DNA from: Nostoc flagelliforme FACHB-838
Lineage (GTDB): Bacteria > Cyanobacteriota > Cyanobacteriia > Cyanobacteriales > Nostocaceae
Direction of reading: 5' to 3'
DNA length: 64,000 nt
Assembly (NCBI RefSeq): GCF_014698065.1
Contig: NZ_JACJSI010000009.1
Location: 94,094 to 158,093, forward strand
Part shown: piece after piece, positions 9,879 through 19,084 of the stretch
Layout of the letters: the number at the start of each line of letters is the position of its first letter
Position numbering within the stretch: the first letter of the stretch is position 1
Made by a program: the position numbers and the translations under genes
Notes under the pieces: model-generated
Database searches by the model: none
What the model was told of the DNA's origin: nothing
What the model saw: the letters and a program-made list of their open reading frames with translations, nothing else

Positions 9879-10106
9879 CTATGCTGTTTCAAGCCAATCA
9901 TAAATTTGTTCTAACTGTTCTAGAGTAATCAACCCATACTGCCAGAGAATCATTGCCAAAGGGCCTGGGTCTTGCTCCCGATGGCGAAGCGCCAGCGCTA
10001 GTGATGCTGTGGAAATTGCCAAATCTTCTTGCAAAAAATGAATCAGTCGAGAATATTTTGATGGTGACACTTGTATCTCACCTCCTTGTACAGAATGTAT
10101 TGTCAT
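9879..10106 (-). CDS. DUF2949 family protein
   Basis: A 75-residue protein matching the cyanobacterial DUF2949 pattern as I know it: YSRLIHFLQEDLAISTASL, ALALRHREQDPGPLAMILWQ and YGLITLEQLEQIYDWLE. The fold is probably all-helical, and the function is unknown. The ATG at 10106 gives a short polar N-terminus (MTIHSVQGGE). It is preceded by a hairpin (10156-10190) whose T-run is on the opposite strand. Confidence 0.8.
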   Translation of the reverse strand: MTIHSVQGGEIQVSPSKYSRLIHFLQEDLAISTASLALALRHREQDPGPLAMILWQYGLITLEQLEQIYDWLETA

Positions 10107-10155
10107 ATATCAGTTCACCATTTCTTGGTAGCCAGTAGCCAGTATTTTATTTGTC

Positions 10156-10196
10156 ACTGTGCCGTTATCGGCTATACACCCCGGCACAGTTTTTTT
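10156..10196 (+). terminator. Hairpin plus T7 on the plus strand, no matching gene
   Basis: ACTGTGCCG (10156-10164) pairs with CGGCACAGT (10182-10190), followed by a run of seven T (10190-10196). The orientation would end a plus-strand transcript, yet the only nearby gene (DUF2949) is on the minus strand. Confidence 0.65.
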
Positions 10197-10616
10197 AATT
10201 CGCCTTCAAGAGAGGCTTTTCATAAAGCGTCTGAGAAATAGAAATTTTCGTACAAATCACCTGCTCAATTTTTCAGCAGTATTTTTACTTAATTAAATTG
10301 GCTCCATTTTGTTTACTTTTCTGCTTTATTTAATTACACAGGTAGTAACAAAGATTCCATAGCCTATACTCTCTTATTGGCGACTATTTACACTTACGCC
10401 CAAGGGAATATTTTTGCGACCAAACCTTAAGACTGCGATTTTAGGTCGGAGACAGGCGAGTTTTACATTATTACCACAGTTTTTAAATAGTAACGTTACA
10501 GATGACTTTTTTGCCACAATACGTGACATTTTTTACAAAAAAAACATATATTTCGACCGTGTAGGTTTTCAACCGAGTAACCACTCAAATTTGTATCCCC
10601 ACAAAGCACCGAAGTC
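10197..10616. other. Intergenic, no gene seen
   Basis: 420 AT-rich bases. A plus-strand frame at 10414-10719 begins with TTG, runs into the 3' end of the DUF192 gene and has no protein character. Nothing else is seen. Confidence 0.5.
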
Positions 10617-11123
10617 TCAAAACTCAATTTTGACAATATCGCCCACTTTCAACTTCAATTCGGCAGCTCTTCCAGAGCGAAGTTCAATCACCTTATCGAT
10701 TGGTGTCTTGGGGCCATAAGTAGGACAAGGTTCAGCTGCACAAGGAGGCGCAGATGCTTGAATATATTTAACTACACCGTTATGTAAAAATACCATATCT
10801 AATGGCACTGGTACATTCTTCATCCAGAAGCTGACTGGTCGCGCAGAAGGGAACCCAAACAGCATCCCCCGATCATCTGGCAAAGCTGGTCGATACATTA
10901 ACCCCATTGCCTGTTGTTGGGGGGTTTGCACTACCTCTAATTGAATTGTTGTGCCATTAGGAATAATGGCTTTAGCAGAGATTGGTAGTGTTTGACCTAA
11001 ATTCTCTGGTGCTGGAGTTTGAGAAGCAGAGGTGGGCGTGGGAGGGTTAGCTGTTGTTGGCACAGAACAGCCCATTAGGAAAATACTGAGCAACATCGAA
11101 AGCAAACTTAGCCGACGAGTCAT
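10617..11123 (-). CDS. DUF192 domain lipoprotein
   Basis: A 168-residue protein with a lipoprotein signal peptide (MTRRLSLLSMLLSIFLMGC, lipobox LMGC with C19), a Pro/Thr-rich linker to about residue 45, and a DUF192 domain: QLEVVQTPQQQAMGLMYRP, then GMLFGFPSARPVSFWMKNV, PLDMVFL, and the C-terminal VIELRSGRAAELKLKVGD. It should be anchored to a membrane on the periplasmic side. The family is small, secreted and of unknown biochemistry. The lgt gene at 40301 would supply the lipid modification. Monocistronic. Confidence 0.88.
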   Translation of the reverse strand: MTRRLSLLSMLLSIFLMGCSVPTTANPPTPTSASQTPAPENLGQTLPISAKAIIPNGTTIQLEVVQTPQQQAMGLMYRPALPDDRGMLFGFPSARPVSFWMKNVPVPLDMVFLHNGVVKYIQASAPPCAAEPCPTYGPKTPIDKVIELRSGRAAELKLKVGDIVKIEF

Positions 11124-11359
11124 ATAGTTTTTCTATTTTGTAATTTAGATTTCAATTTTACAGTGTTGTCAGCAGAAAAATATGGCAGCAGCCCCCAAGT
11201 GTGCATTCCCAGTTTGACACTGGAAACGAGGTAACGAAGTAGGCAAACTTCCATCACAGTATACTAATAGTCTGTAAAGTTTAAATTGATGGGTAAGCAA
11301 GTTTGTAGTAAGGACTTTGGTGCTTACTACAAACCCTCAAAACTAGCTTAGACATTGTA

Positions 11360-12046
11360 CTAAGATTCTCTTAAAACGTACCCTACACCGCGCACTGTTT
11401 GAATGAGGCGCTTTTGACCTTCATCTTCGATTTTTAACCGCAAGTAACGGATGTATACTTCAATTACATTCGACTCACCTAGGAAGTCGTAACCCCAAAC
11501 ATTTTCGAGAATTTGCTCGCGGGTTAATACCTCACGAGGATGTTCCATTAAGAATTTTAAGAGTTCAAACTCCTTCATTGTCAAGTCAATTGCCCGTCCG
11601 TTGTGTATCGCACGGCGAGTTGCTATATCTAAAATCAAATCTCCAAAGCGTAATTGCTCTGTGGTATCGATATCGGGTTTTAAATAGAGGCGAATTAACT
11701 TTAAAAAGTCTTCTGAGCGATAAGGCTTGAGGATGTAATCATCTGCTCCAGCTTCTAGACAAGCTACACGATCATCGACTGTATCTCTTGCCATTAAAAT
11801 CAATACAGGCGATCGCAGACCAGTGCCTCTCAGATTTTTGCACAATGAGAGTCCTGATTCTCCTGCTAGCATCCGGTCTAAAACAATTAAAGCAGGCTGG
11901 CGATCGCGACAATGTTCTAAACCACCTGCTGCATCATGAACCACAATTGATTCATAGCCGGCTTCTTGCAAGTCGCAAGAAAGTTGATTTGCTAGGCTCT
12001 CATCGGTTTCAACCACCAAAACACAGGGACTTTGAGCAACTGTCAT
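11360..12046 (-). CDS. OmpR/PhoB-type response regulator, NblR-like
   Basis: A 228-residue protein with a receiver domain (1-120) and a winged-helix DNA-binding domain (about 130-227: LTMKEFELLKFLMEHPREVL, then VWGYDFLGESNVIEVYIRYL and TVRGVGYVLRES). The phosphoacceptor is D57 (LIVLDRML) and K107 is the conserved lysine. The acidic pocket is unusual: the usual Asp pair after the first strand reads E13-T14-D15. The overall sequence recalls NblR, the cyanobacterial regulator of phycobilisome breakdown, but paralogues are many and I would not insist. It lies 324 bp downstream of the NAD kinase gene on the same strand. Confidence 0.8.
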   Translation of the reverse strand: MTVAQSPCVLVVETDESLANQLSCDLQEAGYESIVVHDAAGGLEHCRDRQPALIVLDRMLAGESGLSLCKNLRGTGLRSPVLILMARDTVDDRVACLEAGADDYILKPYRSEDFLKLIRLYLKPDIDTTEQLRFGDLILDIATRRAIHNGRAIDLTMKEFELLKFLMEHPREVLTREQILENVWGYDFLGESNVIEVYIRYLRLKIEDEGQKRLIQTVRGVGYVLRES

Positions 12047-12370
12047 AACAATTTGGGATATTAGATTTAGGATTGTAAAGGTATTCGAGTGAAAATCTTT
12101 ACATCAGTTATAAAGTGCAACTACGAATTTTTCTTGATGGAGCAATCCTGATTCGACATACTGTTAAGGATCTTTTAGCACGTTCAGGTGTCAGCCATCG
12201 AATTCTTCGATGCAATCTTAATTAACTAAATCCAAATACCATATTTACACCAGTAATTCTGGAAGGAAACAGTAAGTTGGGGAGTAGGGAGTGGGGGATG
12301 AGGGAGAAATAAATTCAAAAATCAAAAATCAAAAACTCCTACCTCCTGCCTTCTACCTCCTGCCCAATCC
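12047..12370. other. Intergenic with A/T-rich short tandem repeat
   Basis: 324 bases between nadK and the regulator gene. It contains an AAATCAAAAATCAAAAATC short tandem repeat near 12313-12333 and a CTCCTACCTCCTGCC repeat near 12338-12363. No gene is seen. Confidence 0.5.
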
Positions 12371-13294
12371 CTATGGCAATTCTACCGAAGTTGGTTTGGC
12401 GATATGTGGCAAACCCCAACCTAATTTTTCTCGCAAAATTCGGAAAAACTCAGGGGTTTGTAGGCGAATAAATCGGGCACTATATTGCGATCGCTCCATA
12501 TATACTCGATCTTCTGGTAGGATGTAGCACCCTCCATTGCCATCTACCACCATCACCAATCGAGGAATATTGACTGGGTAGATGTTCACCGATTCAGTAT
12601 CTGGAAACACTAATGCTCTAGAAGCGAGAGAATGGGGACAAATGGGTACTAACTGTAAAACAGGTACGCCAGGAGTCACCACCGGGCCACCAGCACTCAA
12701 TGAGTAAGCTGTAGAACCAGTGGGCGTAGAAACAATCACACCATCCGCCGCAATATCTACTGGCGCATGACGCCCTATAGCTATTTCAAAATGGCACATA
12801 GAGGTCAAAGGTTCCCGATGCAACACCATTTCATTCAAGCAGAGGGCTTCCCATAGTACTGAATCTCCCCGAAACACTTTGACGGTGAGCATGACTCGTT
12901 CTTCAATTTCATACTCACCCGCCATCACCTGTTCTAATGCTTGAGGCAATTGATTTAAGAAAGTTTCTGTCAAAAATCCCATGTGGCCAGTATTCACTGT
13001 TAACAGTGGAATACCACAGGGGGCGACCTGACGAGACGCTGCTAAAACAGTGCCGTCTCCCCCTAATACCACTGCAAACTTCATATCTGAGTCAAAACCA
13101 GGGGGTGTCAGACCGTCAATGGGGGTGTGGCATACAGAACTCTCTGGGGTAGAGTAGCCCAATATTCCACCGATACTCGATGTGATACATACATTCCAAC
13201 CGGCTGCGGTTAGCTTGTCTTTCAACTCGATAGCGACACGGCCCGCTATCGGTTTAATGTCATTGTAGATAATGCCTGCTTTCGGCACACTCAA
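12371..13294 (-). CDS. nadK: NAD kinase
   Basis: A 307-residue protein with the GGDGT motif at 78-82 ([14 protein letters not shown]), the TGHMGFLTE segment, the LNE motif ([11 protein letters not shown], about 150) and the NAD-binding glycine-rich block [20 protein letters not shown]. It phosphorylates NAD+ to NADP+ in the cytosol. Cyanobacteria usually carry two NAD kinases; which one this is cannot be settled by eye. Upstream on the same strand is ycf39, 125 bp away. Confidence 0.95.
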   Translation of the reverse strand: MSVPKAGIIYNDIKPIAGRVAIELKDKLTAAGWNVCITSSIGGILGYSTPESSVCHTPIDGLTPPGFDSDMKFAVVLGGDGTVLAASRQVAPCGIPLLTVNTGHMGFLTETFLNQLPQALEQVMAGEYEIEERVMLTVKVFRGDSVLWEALCLNEMVLHREPLTSMCHFEIAIGRHAPVDIAADGVIVSTPTGSTAYSLSAGGPVVTPGVPVLQLVPICPHSLASRALVFPDTESVNIYPVNIPRLVMVVDGNGGCYILPEDRVYMERSQYSARFIRLQTPEFFRILREKLGWGLPHIAKPTSVELP

Positions 13295-13419
13295 ATATCC
13301 AAGTTTAGGCGATGCTCTGTATTATGTAATCCTTACACATTTTTGGTCATGTAGTCATTAATCTAGAGTCAAATATCTTAGAGTCTAGAGTTTAACGACT
13401 AATGTCTGTTTTGTAATGA

Positions 13420-14418
13420 CTATTGACTATTAGCTTTTGAAGACTGTTTAAAAGGAGTTTTTTTAGGTTTCTGCTTTTTATTTTTATTTTTCTGGTAGTC
13501 TACCTCTTTAAGCTTCTTCATTATTCGGCTGAAGTACTCTTGTAGATAGCTTTCTAAGGTTGTGGTTTGTTGCTGATCTAAACCGAACACTGTATATACT
13601 TCATCCATTGAAGCATTTAACTGTTTACCACTAGCCAATACTTCTGTAAACGCTAGTCTGTCTGCTACGTTCCATCCCCACTGGAAGAACCGCATTAAGC
13701 CCCGCACAGCACGCAGTAAGCTTATTGGCATCCGCGTTACTCTAGCATCTTTTCCAGATAAGCGTTCGCATAGGTTGATGATTTCTTCTGCACTCCATGC
13801 ACGAGTACCGACTACAGGGAAAGCTTGGTTTTCCGTTTCTGGTACACTCAATGCTCGGATCGCAAACTTAGCAATGTCTTGAGTGTCCATATAGGCGATA
13901 GGAGAAGAATTACCTGTTACCCAAACTGGCTGTCCTTCTAAAATAGGAATCCCGTACTGACCGATTAACCCTTGCATAAAGCCAGCTAGCCGCAAGATGG
14001 TATAATTCAAGCCTGACTCAGCCAAGAAGAGTTCTGTACATCGCTTAATTTCCATTAGCGGGACTTCTGGGTATTTATCAGCATCTAAAATCGAAAAGAA
14101 GATAAAACGCTCTACACCAGCTGCTTTTGCTGCTTGAATCAATGCTACTTTGCCTTCCCAGTCCACTTGTTTGATGCTCAGTGAATCTGTAGGGCGAGAT
14201 GTTGACGCATCAATAACTTGGGTTACACCAACTAAAGCTTCCGCTAGGCTATCGGGGTAACGTAAATTTCCGGGGACGAGTTCTGCACCCCATTCTTTGA
14301 GAAAAGCTGCTTTTTTACTGCTGCGGACAAGACAGCGTACTTTATACCCCTCATCGATTGCACGACGAGCCACTTGTCTTCCTAAGGTGCCAGTGGCACC
14401 GACAATTAATAATGTCAT
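13420..14418 (-). CDS. ycf39: Ycf39/HCF244-type atypical short-chain dehydrogenase, PSII assembly factor
   Basis: A 332-residue NmrA-like Rossmann protein. The N-terminus MTLLIVGATGTLGRQVARRA carries the dinucleotide motif GATGTLGRQ, and GVERFIFFSILDADKYPEVP plus LNYTILRLAGFMQGLIGQYG are typical of Ycf39. Ycf39 with high-light-inducible proteins helps chlorophyll delivery to newly made D1 at the thylakoid membrane. The usual catalytic Tyr-x-x-x-Lys of SDRs is not evident, as expected. Odd: a Lys/Asn-rich basic tail of about 30 residues (from about 305, NKNKKQKPKKTPFKQ). petM lies 256 bp upstream on the same strand. Confidence 0.92.
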   Translation of the reverse strand: MTLLIVGATGTLGRQVARRAIDEGYKVRCLVRSSKKAAFLKEWGAELVPGNLRYPDSLAEALVGVTQVIDASTSRPTDSLSIKQVDWEGKVALIQAAKAAGVERFIFFSILDADKYPEVPLMEIKRCTELFLAESGLNYTILRLAGFMQGLIGQYGIPILEGQPVWVTGNSSPIAYMDTQDIAKFAIRALSVPETENQAFPVVGTRAWSAEEIINLCERLSGKDARVTRMPISLLRAVRGLMRFFQWGWNVADRLAFTEVLASGKQLNASMDEVYTVFGLDQQQTTTLESYLQEYFSRIMKKLKEVDYQKNKNKKQKPKKTPFKQSSKANSQ

Positions 14419-14595
14419 GAGGGTTGTAATAAATTTTAATGTTTTATGAAAAGAATGTTATCAGAATAACCTATGCAAACAAAACTTTACATATTTTCTC
14501 AGAAAATCTATTTATTTGGATAGACTTATGGGAGAATCACTGTCCGGTTAATAGACAAGATTTTTTTCATTTCGATCAATAAAGGGAATGGGGAG

Positions 14596-14615
14596 AGACG
14601 CGATTAATCGCGTCT
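14596..14615. repeat. Palindromic repeat AGACGCGATT-AATCGCGTCT
   Basis: A perfect 20-bp palindrome between petM and ycf39, same family as 6709-6731 and 30458-30479. Confidence 0.65.
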
Positions 14616-14674
14616 GTACTAGAGAGTGGGGAGAATAATAACTCCTAACTCAGTACTAAGGACTCAGTACTCTA

Positions 14675-14779
14675 TTATTCTTCTGTGCCCTGAATTTTCA
14701 GTAACAACGCGCCTAAGCCCCAGCCCACGAAGATTAAACCGAAAGACAATAGAGCTGCATTCAAAATTTCGCCGCCCAT
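14675..14779 (-). CDS. petM: Cytochrome b6f complex subunit PetM
   Basis: A 34-residue frame, starting [20 protein letters not shown] and continuing with [14 protein letters not shown], matching cyanobacterial PetM in length and sequence. It is a single-helix subunit at the periphery of the cytochrome b6f dimer in the thylakoid, part of electron transfer from plastoquinol to plastocyanin. AAGGAG precedes the ATG (14779) at a good distance. It lies upstream of ycf39 on the same strand. It is easily missed because of its size. Confidence 0.95.
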   Translation of the reverse strand: MGGEILNAALLSFGLIFVGWGLGALLLKIQGTEE

Positions 14780-14986
14780 TAGTGTGATTCTCCTTATGCA
14801 AAGTGGTGTGTAAACTAGGTCTACCAGAAGCTTTTCAATAGTTGCTGTAGGATTAGACCTGTGTAAATAATTTTAAACTAGTTTAGCAGGTTATCCCTAC
14901 TAGTTTGGGGGGCAATCCCTACTGTTGAGGCAGGGAGAGATGGGGAAATTGAGAAAATTTGATAATACTAATTATGAAGAGATTTT

Positions 14987-16075
14987 ATGTATCAAAATTA
15001 TCAAAGTAATTTAATCAATTTTGGCAAAGAAAATCGTCCGCATTTGGCGCTGACGCTGGGTGATCCGGCGGGAATTGGGCCAGAGGTGATTTTGAAAGCT
15101 TTAACAGATTTGGAAATTAGTCAAAAATATGACATTACAGTGGTGGGAAACCGAGATTTGCTGGCACAGATTTATCACAAACTGAATTTAATCGAGAATT
15201 TAGCACCTTTGGCAAATCCAGACGAGTTGTCAGTTATTGATGTGCAATTGGATGGGGAAATTAAAGGTCAAATTATCCCAGGAATAGGTAATGCGGCCAG
15301 TGGTGCGGCTAGTTTTGCGTATATGGAATATGCGATCGCTCAAACACTGGCTGGTAAATTTGATGCTATTGTCACAGGGCCGATCGCTAAATCTGCTTGG
15401 AAAGCCGCAGGATATAATTATCCAGGGCAAACGGAACTTTTGGCGCAAAAGTCAGGTGTTGACCGTTTTGGGATGTTATTTGTGGCGCGATCGCCCCATA
15501 CTAATTGGACACTCCGCGCTTTACTTGCGACCACACATATACCCTTGCGTCAAGTAGCTGATACGTTGACACCGCAGTTGTTGACACAAAAACTAGATTT
15601 GCTAGTGGAGTGTTTGGAGAAAGATTTTGGTATAGATAGAGGGAGAATTGCGATCGCAGGTTTAAATCCCCACAGTGGCGAACAGGGACAATTAGGACAT
15701 GAAGAACAGGATTGGTTAATTCCCTGGTTGGAGGAAGAACGACAAAAACGCCCACAATTCCACTTAGATGGGCCGATACCGCCAGATACCATGTGGGTTA
15801 AACCAGGTCAAGCTTGGTATGGAAATTCTTTAGTACAAAATCCAGCTGATGGCTACTTGGCACTTTATCACGATCAAGGCTTAATTCCTGTGAAGCTGAT
15901 GGCGTTTGATCGGGCAGTTAATACTTCTATTGGTCTTCCTTTCGTTCGGACTTCACCAGATCACGGAACAGCATTTGATATTGCAGGTAAGGGAATTGCT
16001 GATGCTACGAGTATGAAAGCGGCAATACATTTGGCGGGTGAGTTAGTTAGTCAAAGGCTAGCGCAGAAAAAGTAA
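14987..16075 (+). CDS. pdxA: 4-hydroxythreonine-4-phosphate dehydrogenase
   Basis: A 362-residue protein (family about 330-360). Key segments are [40 protein letters not shown], the metal-binding [13 protein letters not shown], and [20 protein letters not shown] near the C-terminus. It oxidises 4-phosphohydroxy-L-threonine in pyridoxal 5'-phosphate synthesis (DXP-dependent route). Divergent from petM; no partner genes of the pathway are adjacent. Confidence 0.96.
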   Translation: MYQNYQSNLINFGKENRPHLALTLGDPAGIGPEVILKALTDLEISQKYDITVVGNRDLLAQIYHKLNLIENLAPLANPDELSVIDVQLDGEIKGQIIPGIGNAASGAASFAYMEYAIAQTLAGKFDAIVTGPIAKSAWKAAGYNYPGQTELLAQKSGVDRFGMLFVARSPHTNWTLRALLATTHIPLRQVADTLTPQLLTQKLDLLVECLEKDFGIDRGRIAIAGLNPHSGEQGQLGHEEQDWLIPWLEEERQKRPQFHLDGPIPPDTMWVKPGQAWYGNSLVQNPADGYLALYHDQGLIPVKLMAFDRAVNTSIGLPFVRTSPDHGTAFDIAGKGIADATSMKAAIHLAGELVSQRLAQKK

Positions 16076-16222
16076 TGATGATGTAGGAGAATTCAGAATT
16101 CTGAATTCTGAATGGGCTATGCCCCGCTACGCTAACAAGAATAAAATACTTTTTATAGCTGGCTTTGAAATGGAATCGTTGTCTACTTCACCTTCCTTGA
16201 AATCTGCTGTATGTAACGATTC
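16076..16222. repeat. GAATTC/ATTCTGAATT palindromic repeats
   Basis: GAATTCAGAATTCTGAATTC at 16088-16107 is nearly self-complementary. It lies between the convergent pdxA and phosphoribosyltransferase genes and may act as a terminator-like structure. Similar GAATTC-rich motifs occur near 18862 and 45140. Confidence 0.45.
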
Positions 16223-16888
16223 TCATTGGGGTAGGGGCGCAAAGCTGGCTGCCTCTAATGCTTTTGCAAGTAAGTCGCGCACTTCTTGATCCGTAGTTTG
16301 AGGAAAATCTTCGTACCAAAGACCGACGCTATTGAAAGGGCTAGGTGTCGAGACGCAAACGATTTTGTCTACCTGAGTTTCTAATTCTTGGCAACTTTCA
16401 AGGGCAGCGACAGGCACAGCAATCACAATCTGAGCCGGTTGCTGTTTTCGCACAGCCATAACAGCGGCCCACATAGTTGCACCCGTAGCTAAACCATCAT
16501 CTACCAAAATAACAGTGCGTCCTTGTAAATCTCTTAAGGGGCGATTTGCGCGATAAAGCCCTTCTCTCCGCTCTAACTCCCGTTCTTCTTGCAATGCAAC
16601 CCTGGCAATTACTTCATCGGATATCTTCATCAGACTGATAATATATTCATTGACTATCCGTACACCACCAGAAGCGATCGCTCCCATCGCTAGTTCTTCT
16701 TGCTCAGGTACACCTAATTTACGTACTACCAAAATATCTAAGGGAGCATTTAAAGCTTTGGCAACTTCAAAGGCTACGGGTACGCCACCCCTTGGTAGCC
16801 CCAATACCACAACATCTGGGCGGTTAGCATAAGCGCCTAACTCCCTAGCCAAAACTTGACCTGCAAACCTCCGATCTTTGAATAGCAT
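16223..16888 (-). CDS. Type I phosphoribosyltransferase family protein
   Basis: A 221-residue protein. The PRPP-binding motif is VILVDDGLATGATMWAAVMA (about residues 125-145), preceded by VVVLGLPRGGVPVAFEVAKA and LDILVVRKLGVPEQEELAMG, the flavour of uncharacterised cyanobacterial PRTases often fused to or beside hydrolases. The nucleobase substrate is unknown; it may be a scavenging or regulatory PRTase. It stands alone and converges with pdxA. Confidence 0.82.
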   Translation of the reverse strand: MLFKDRRFAGQVLARELGAYANRPDVVVLGLPRGGVPVAFEVAKALNAPLDILVVRKLGVPEQEELAMGAIASGGVRIVNEYIISLMKISDEVIARVALQEERELERREGLYRANRPLRDLQGRTVILVDDGLATGATMWAAVMAVRKQQPAQIVIAVPVAALESCQELETQVDKIVCVSTPSPFNSVGLWYEDFPQTTDQEVRDLLAKALEAASFAPLPQ

Positions 16889-17869
16889 GGTGTGACATCC
16901 TGATTGGTTTCCAAAAAATTAATTATTATTTACACACGTTTTTTCTTAGCTATCCACCTCAAACAATGGATTAAATTTCAAACTTGGTGTTATGGTTAAA
17001 TCTTCTGAACTAATCTTAGAAAGCTAAATATTCCCTGTCCTCTGACTAACGGAACGACATCTTCCATCTCAAGTTCTATCAAAAGAATGAGTTAGCTTTA
17101 ATGGACAAAGATTTTTGCATCTTAGGCTGATATCACTTCACACCGCGCACTCAACAATTAATTAAGAATTGTTAATAGCCGTCTCAAACTGGCTGGCGGC
17201 TGAGAAGACATGATGACGCGGTAAATCAGCCTTATAGGTGAGTGATGTTAGCGTGAAGCAAAGCTATAACGAGAGTAGGGAGCGCGTCACTCATACCGTT
17301 GCTCTTAAAGCCTGCTACGCGCAACAACGACAAGAAGAGAAGCGTAATGCAAAGAAACCCGTGTCTAATAACATTTTCAAAAATCTATGCAACACAATGA
17401 ATCAGCTTTAGATAGGTACATTTGTACTGTACGCCCCACCCATATATTTGTATTAGCTATTTAGTGAAATGGTGCAAGTATAAGCGTAATTTAACACTGT
17501 TATAAGTTTTTTCCCACTTGCTAGTCTTTACTGTTAAACTTTTATTGAGCATTTTTTTTAACCGCATCTTTGAAAAAAATTACTTAACTGCGAACAGATG
17601 CGAAAATTTATAAAAATACAATGAAAATTCAATTGCTAATTTTTTGCCTACACTCTTTTACTTACATTGTGTTAACAGTACCTTTACATTATCCCTTGAT
17701 TGTAAATACGAGATAATACATTGTTATGCTTATTTGTCATATAATACCTAGTATTACAGAGAAAAAGGTCATCAAAGTTACCCCTTTAACACTTTTGAAG
17801 AAAAATTAATACGGTAGAATCACTGAATATTGCTAAACCATTCTTTAAAATTAAAAGTAGGATTTTTTA
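16889..17869. other. Long AT-rich intergenic region
   Basis: 981 bases without a credible gene. Seen: short palindromes (for example TAGCGTGAAGCAAAGCTATA near 17250) and a candidate LexA box at 17415-17428. The 3' half is very AT-rich and probably holds the promoter of the gene at 17870. Confidence 0.5.
17415..17428. promoter_or_regulatory. Candidate LexA box (RGTACNNNDGTWCB)
   Basis: GGTACATTTGTACT fits, base for base, the consensus I recall for Anabaena LexA. The core GTACATTTGTAC is a perfect inverted repeat. It lies about 440 bp upstream of the next gene, farther than usual, so the regulated transcript is unclear. Confidence 0.3.
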
Positions 17870-18373
17870 ATGATCAGTTTAAGTAATTCGGAAAACAGCA
17901 CAGTTAGCAGCATAGCAGCCACCAAGAGGTTGGCAAGAGCGATGATGGTTTCTGGTGGACAATTCTCACTGTTATTAGCGTGTTGTAACTGTGTTCATAG
18001 GCAGCAGCAAGTGCTGAATTTGCTAACAGAATTTTCATCAGCAGATATCCACGAAGTTTTGCTCTCACCTGCGGCTGACAAACTGTATACGGCTATTACA
18101 ACTGAAATTGATGCTACTCAGCCCGAAGCTTTAATGGTACGGGGGTTAGAATCTGTGGTGGCAATCAACCAACTAATCATCAGTACCAATATCATGCGAG
18201 ATGAGTTTCGGAAGCAGTTTCGGTTTCCCTTAGTGTTGTGGGTAAATGATGAAATCCTTCGCAAGCTAGTCTGGCTAGCACCCGATTTCAAAGATTGGGC
18301 AGCTAGTACTATTAGATTTGATGTACCTAATAGTCAGTTAGTTGAATCTGAACAACAAGCTATCAGCGCCTGA
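17870..18373 (+). CDS. Unknown protein resembling an N-terminal module of large cyanobacterial NTPase/TPR proteins
   Basis: A 167-residue protein. The part from about residue 95 (GLESVVAINQLIISTNIMRD, then RKQFRFPLVLWVNDEILRKL and VWLAPDFKDWAASTIRFDV) is like the N-terminal region seen in my experience in front of P-loop NTPase and TPR domains in Nostocales. Here it ends after 167 residues with no such domains, and none is readable in the following 700 bp. It may be a free-standing domain, a truncated gene, or an adaptor for a full-length paralogue elsewhere. AGGATTTTTTA precedes the ATG. The family call is from memory. Confidence 0.6.
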   Translation: MISLSNSENSTVSSIAATKRLARAMMVSGGQFSLLLACCNCVHRQQQVLNLLTEFSSADIHEVLLSPAADKLYTAITTEIDATQPEALMVRGLESVVAINQLIISTNIMRDEFRKQFRFPLVLWVNDEILRKLVWLAPDFKDWAASTIRFDVPNSQLVESEQQAISA

Positions 18374-19084
18374 TATTGCCTGAGATGACTTTTAAAACCT
18401 TGGATACCTTAGGTTGAACCGAGCAGTAGCATTCTTTTTAAAATTACTTTTATAGAGTCTTCCCTTACCAAAGTGAAGCAGAAACTGTTGCAACACTTTG
18501 CTTGCAATCTATTTTCTAAGACAATTGTGTGGGTTGTCTTCTCCAAGAAACTTCTTAGCTTAAGAGAACTCCAAAAAACAAATTATCTAATTTCTTGACT
18601 TAAAACGACTTTTCCTCCTGCTGCCCTCAGAGCGATGGGATATTTTTTTATTTGGAAGCCCTTAATGAAGCCTTAGCTTTTAAGTTCTTAATTGGTTATC
18701 GCAAGGTTACAGGGCGTTTTGATTGAGTGCATCTGCATAAAAAATTTGCATAAGGAACAAACAATCAGTTTGTCAACGTCTGTCTTTATATATGTTTCAA
18801 AAACAGATAATAAAGTAATTCCAACTGGCGAAGTTATGAAATTATATACTTTATAGAAACAGAATTCAGGAGCCAGAAGTCAGAATGCAAGAAGGGTATT
18901 CTGTACAAATGGTGGAGCACTGTTAGCTATGCGTACTCCTTTGGAGAAGCAAGCTACGCGCAGCGCCTTGTAGAGAGCGTCTTAATTCTGACTCATGAAT
19001 TCTTCTTTAATATCTATTAGTGATTAAATTCTATTTCTAAGCTGTGTAACTTTTGGGTAACATCACTACATTTTTAAGAAAAAT
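18374..19084. other. Intergenic region with a GAATTC-flanked palindromic element
   Basis: 711 bases without a gene. At 18862-18997 the ends GAATTCAGGAGCCAGAAGTC and ATTCTGACTCATGAATTC are partly complementary (AGTCAGAAT / ATTCTGACT), enclosing GCAAGCTACGCGCAGC-type palindromes. This is a small MITE-like element. No downstream continuation of the 17870 gene was found. Confidence 0.5.
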
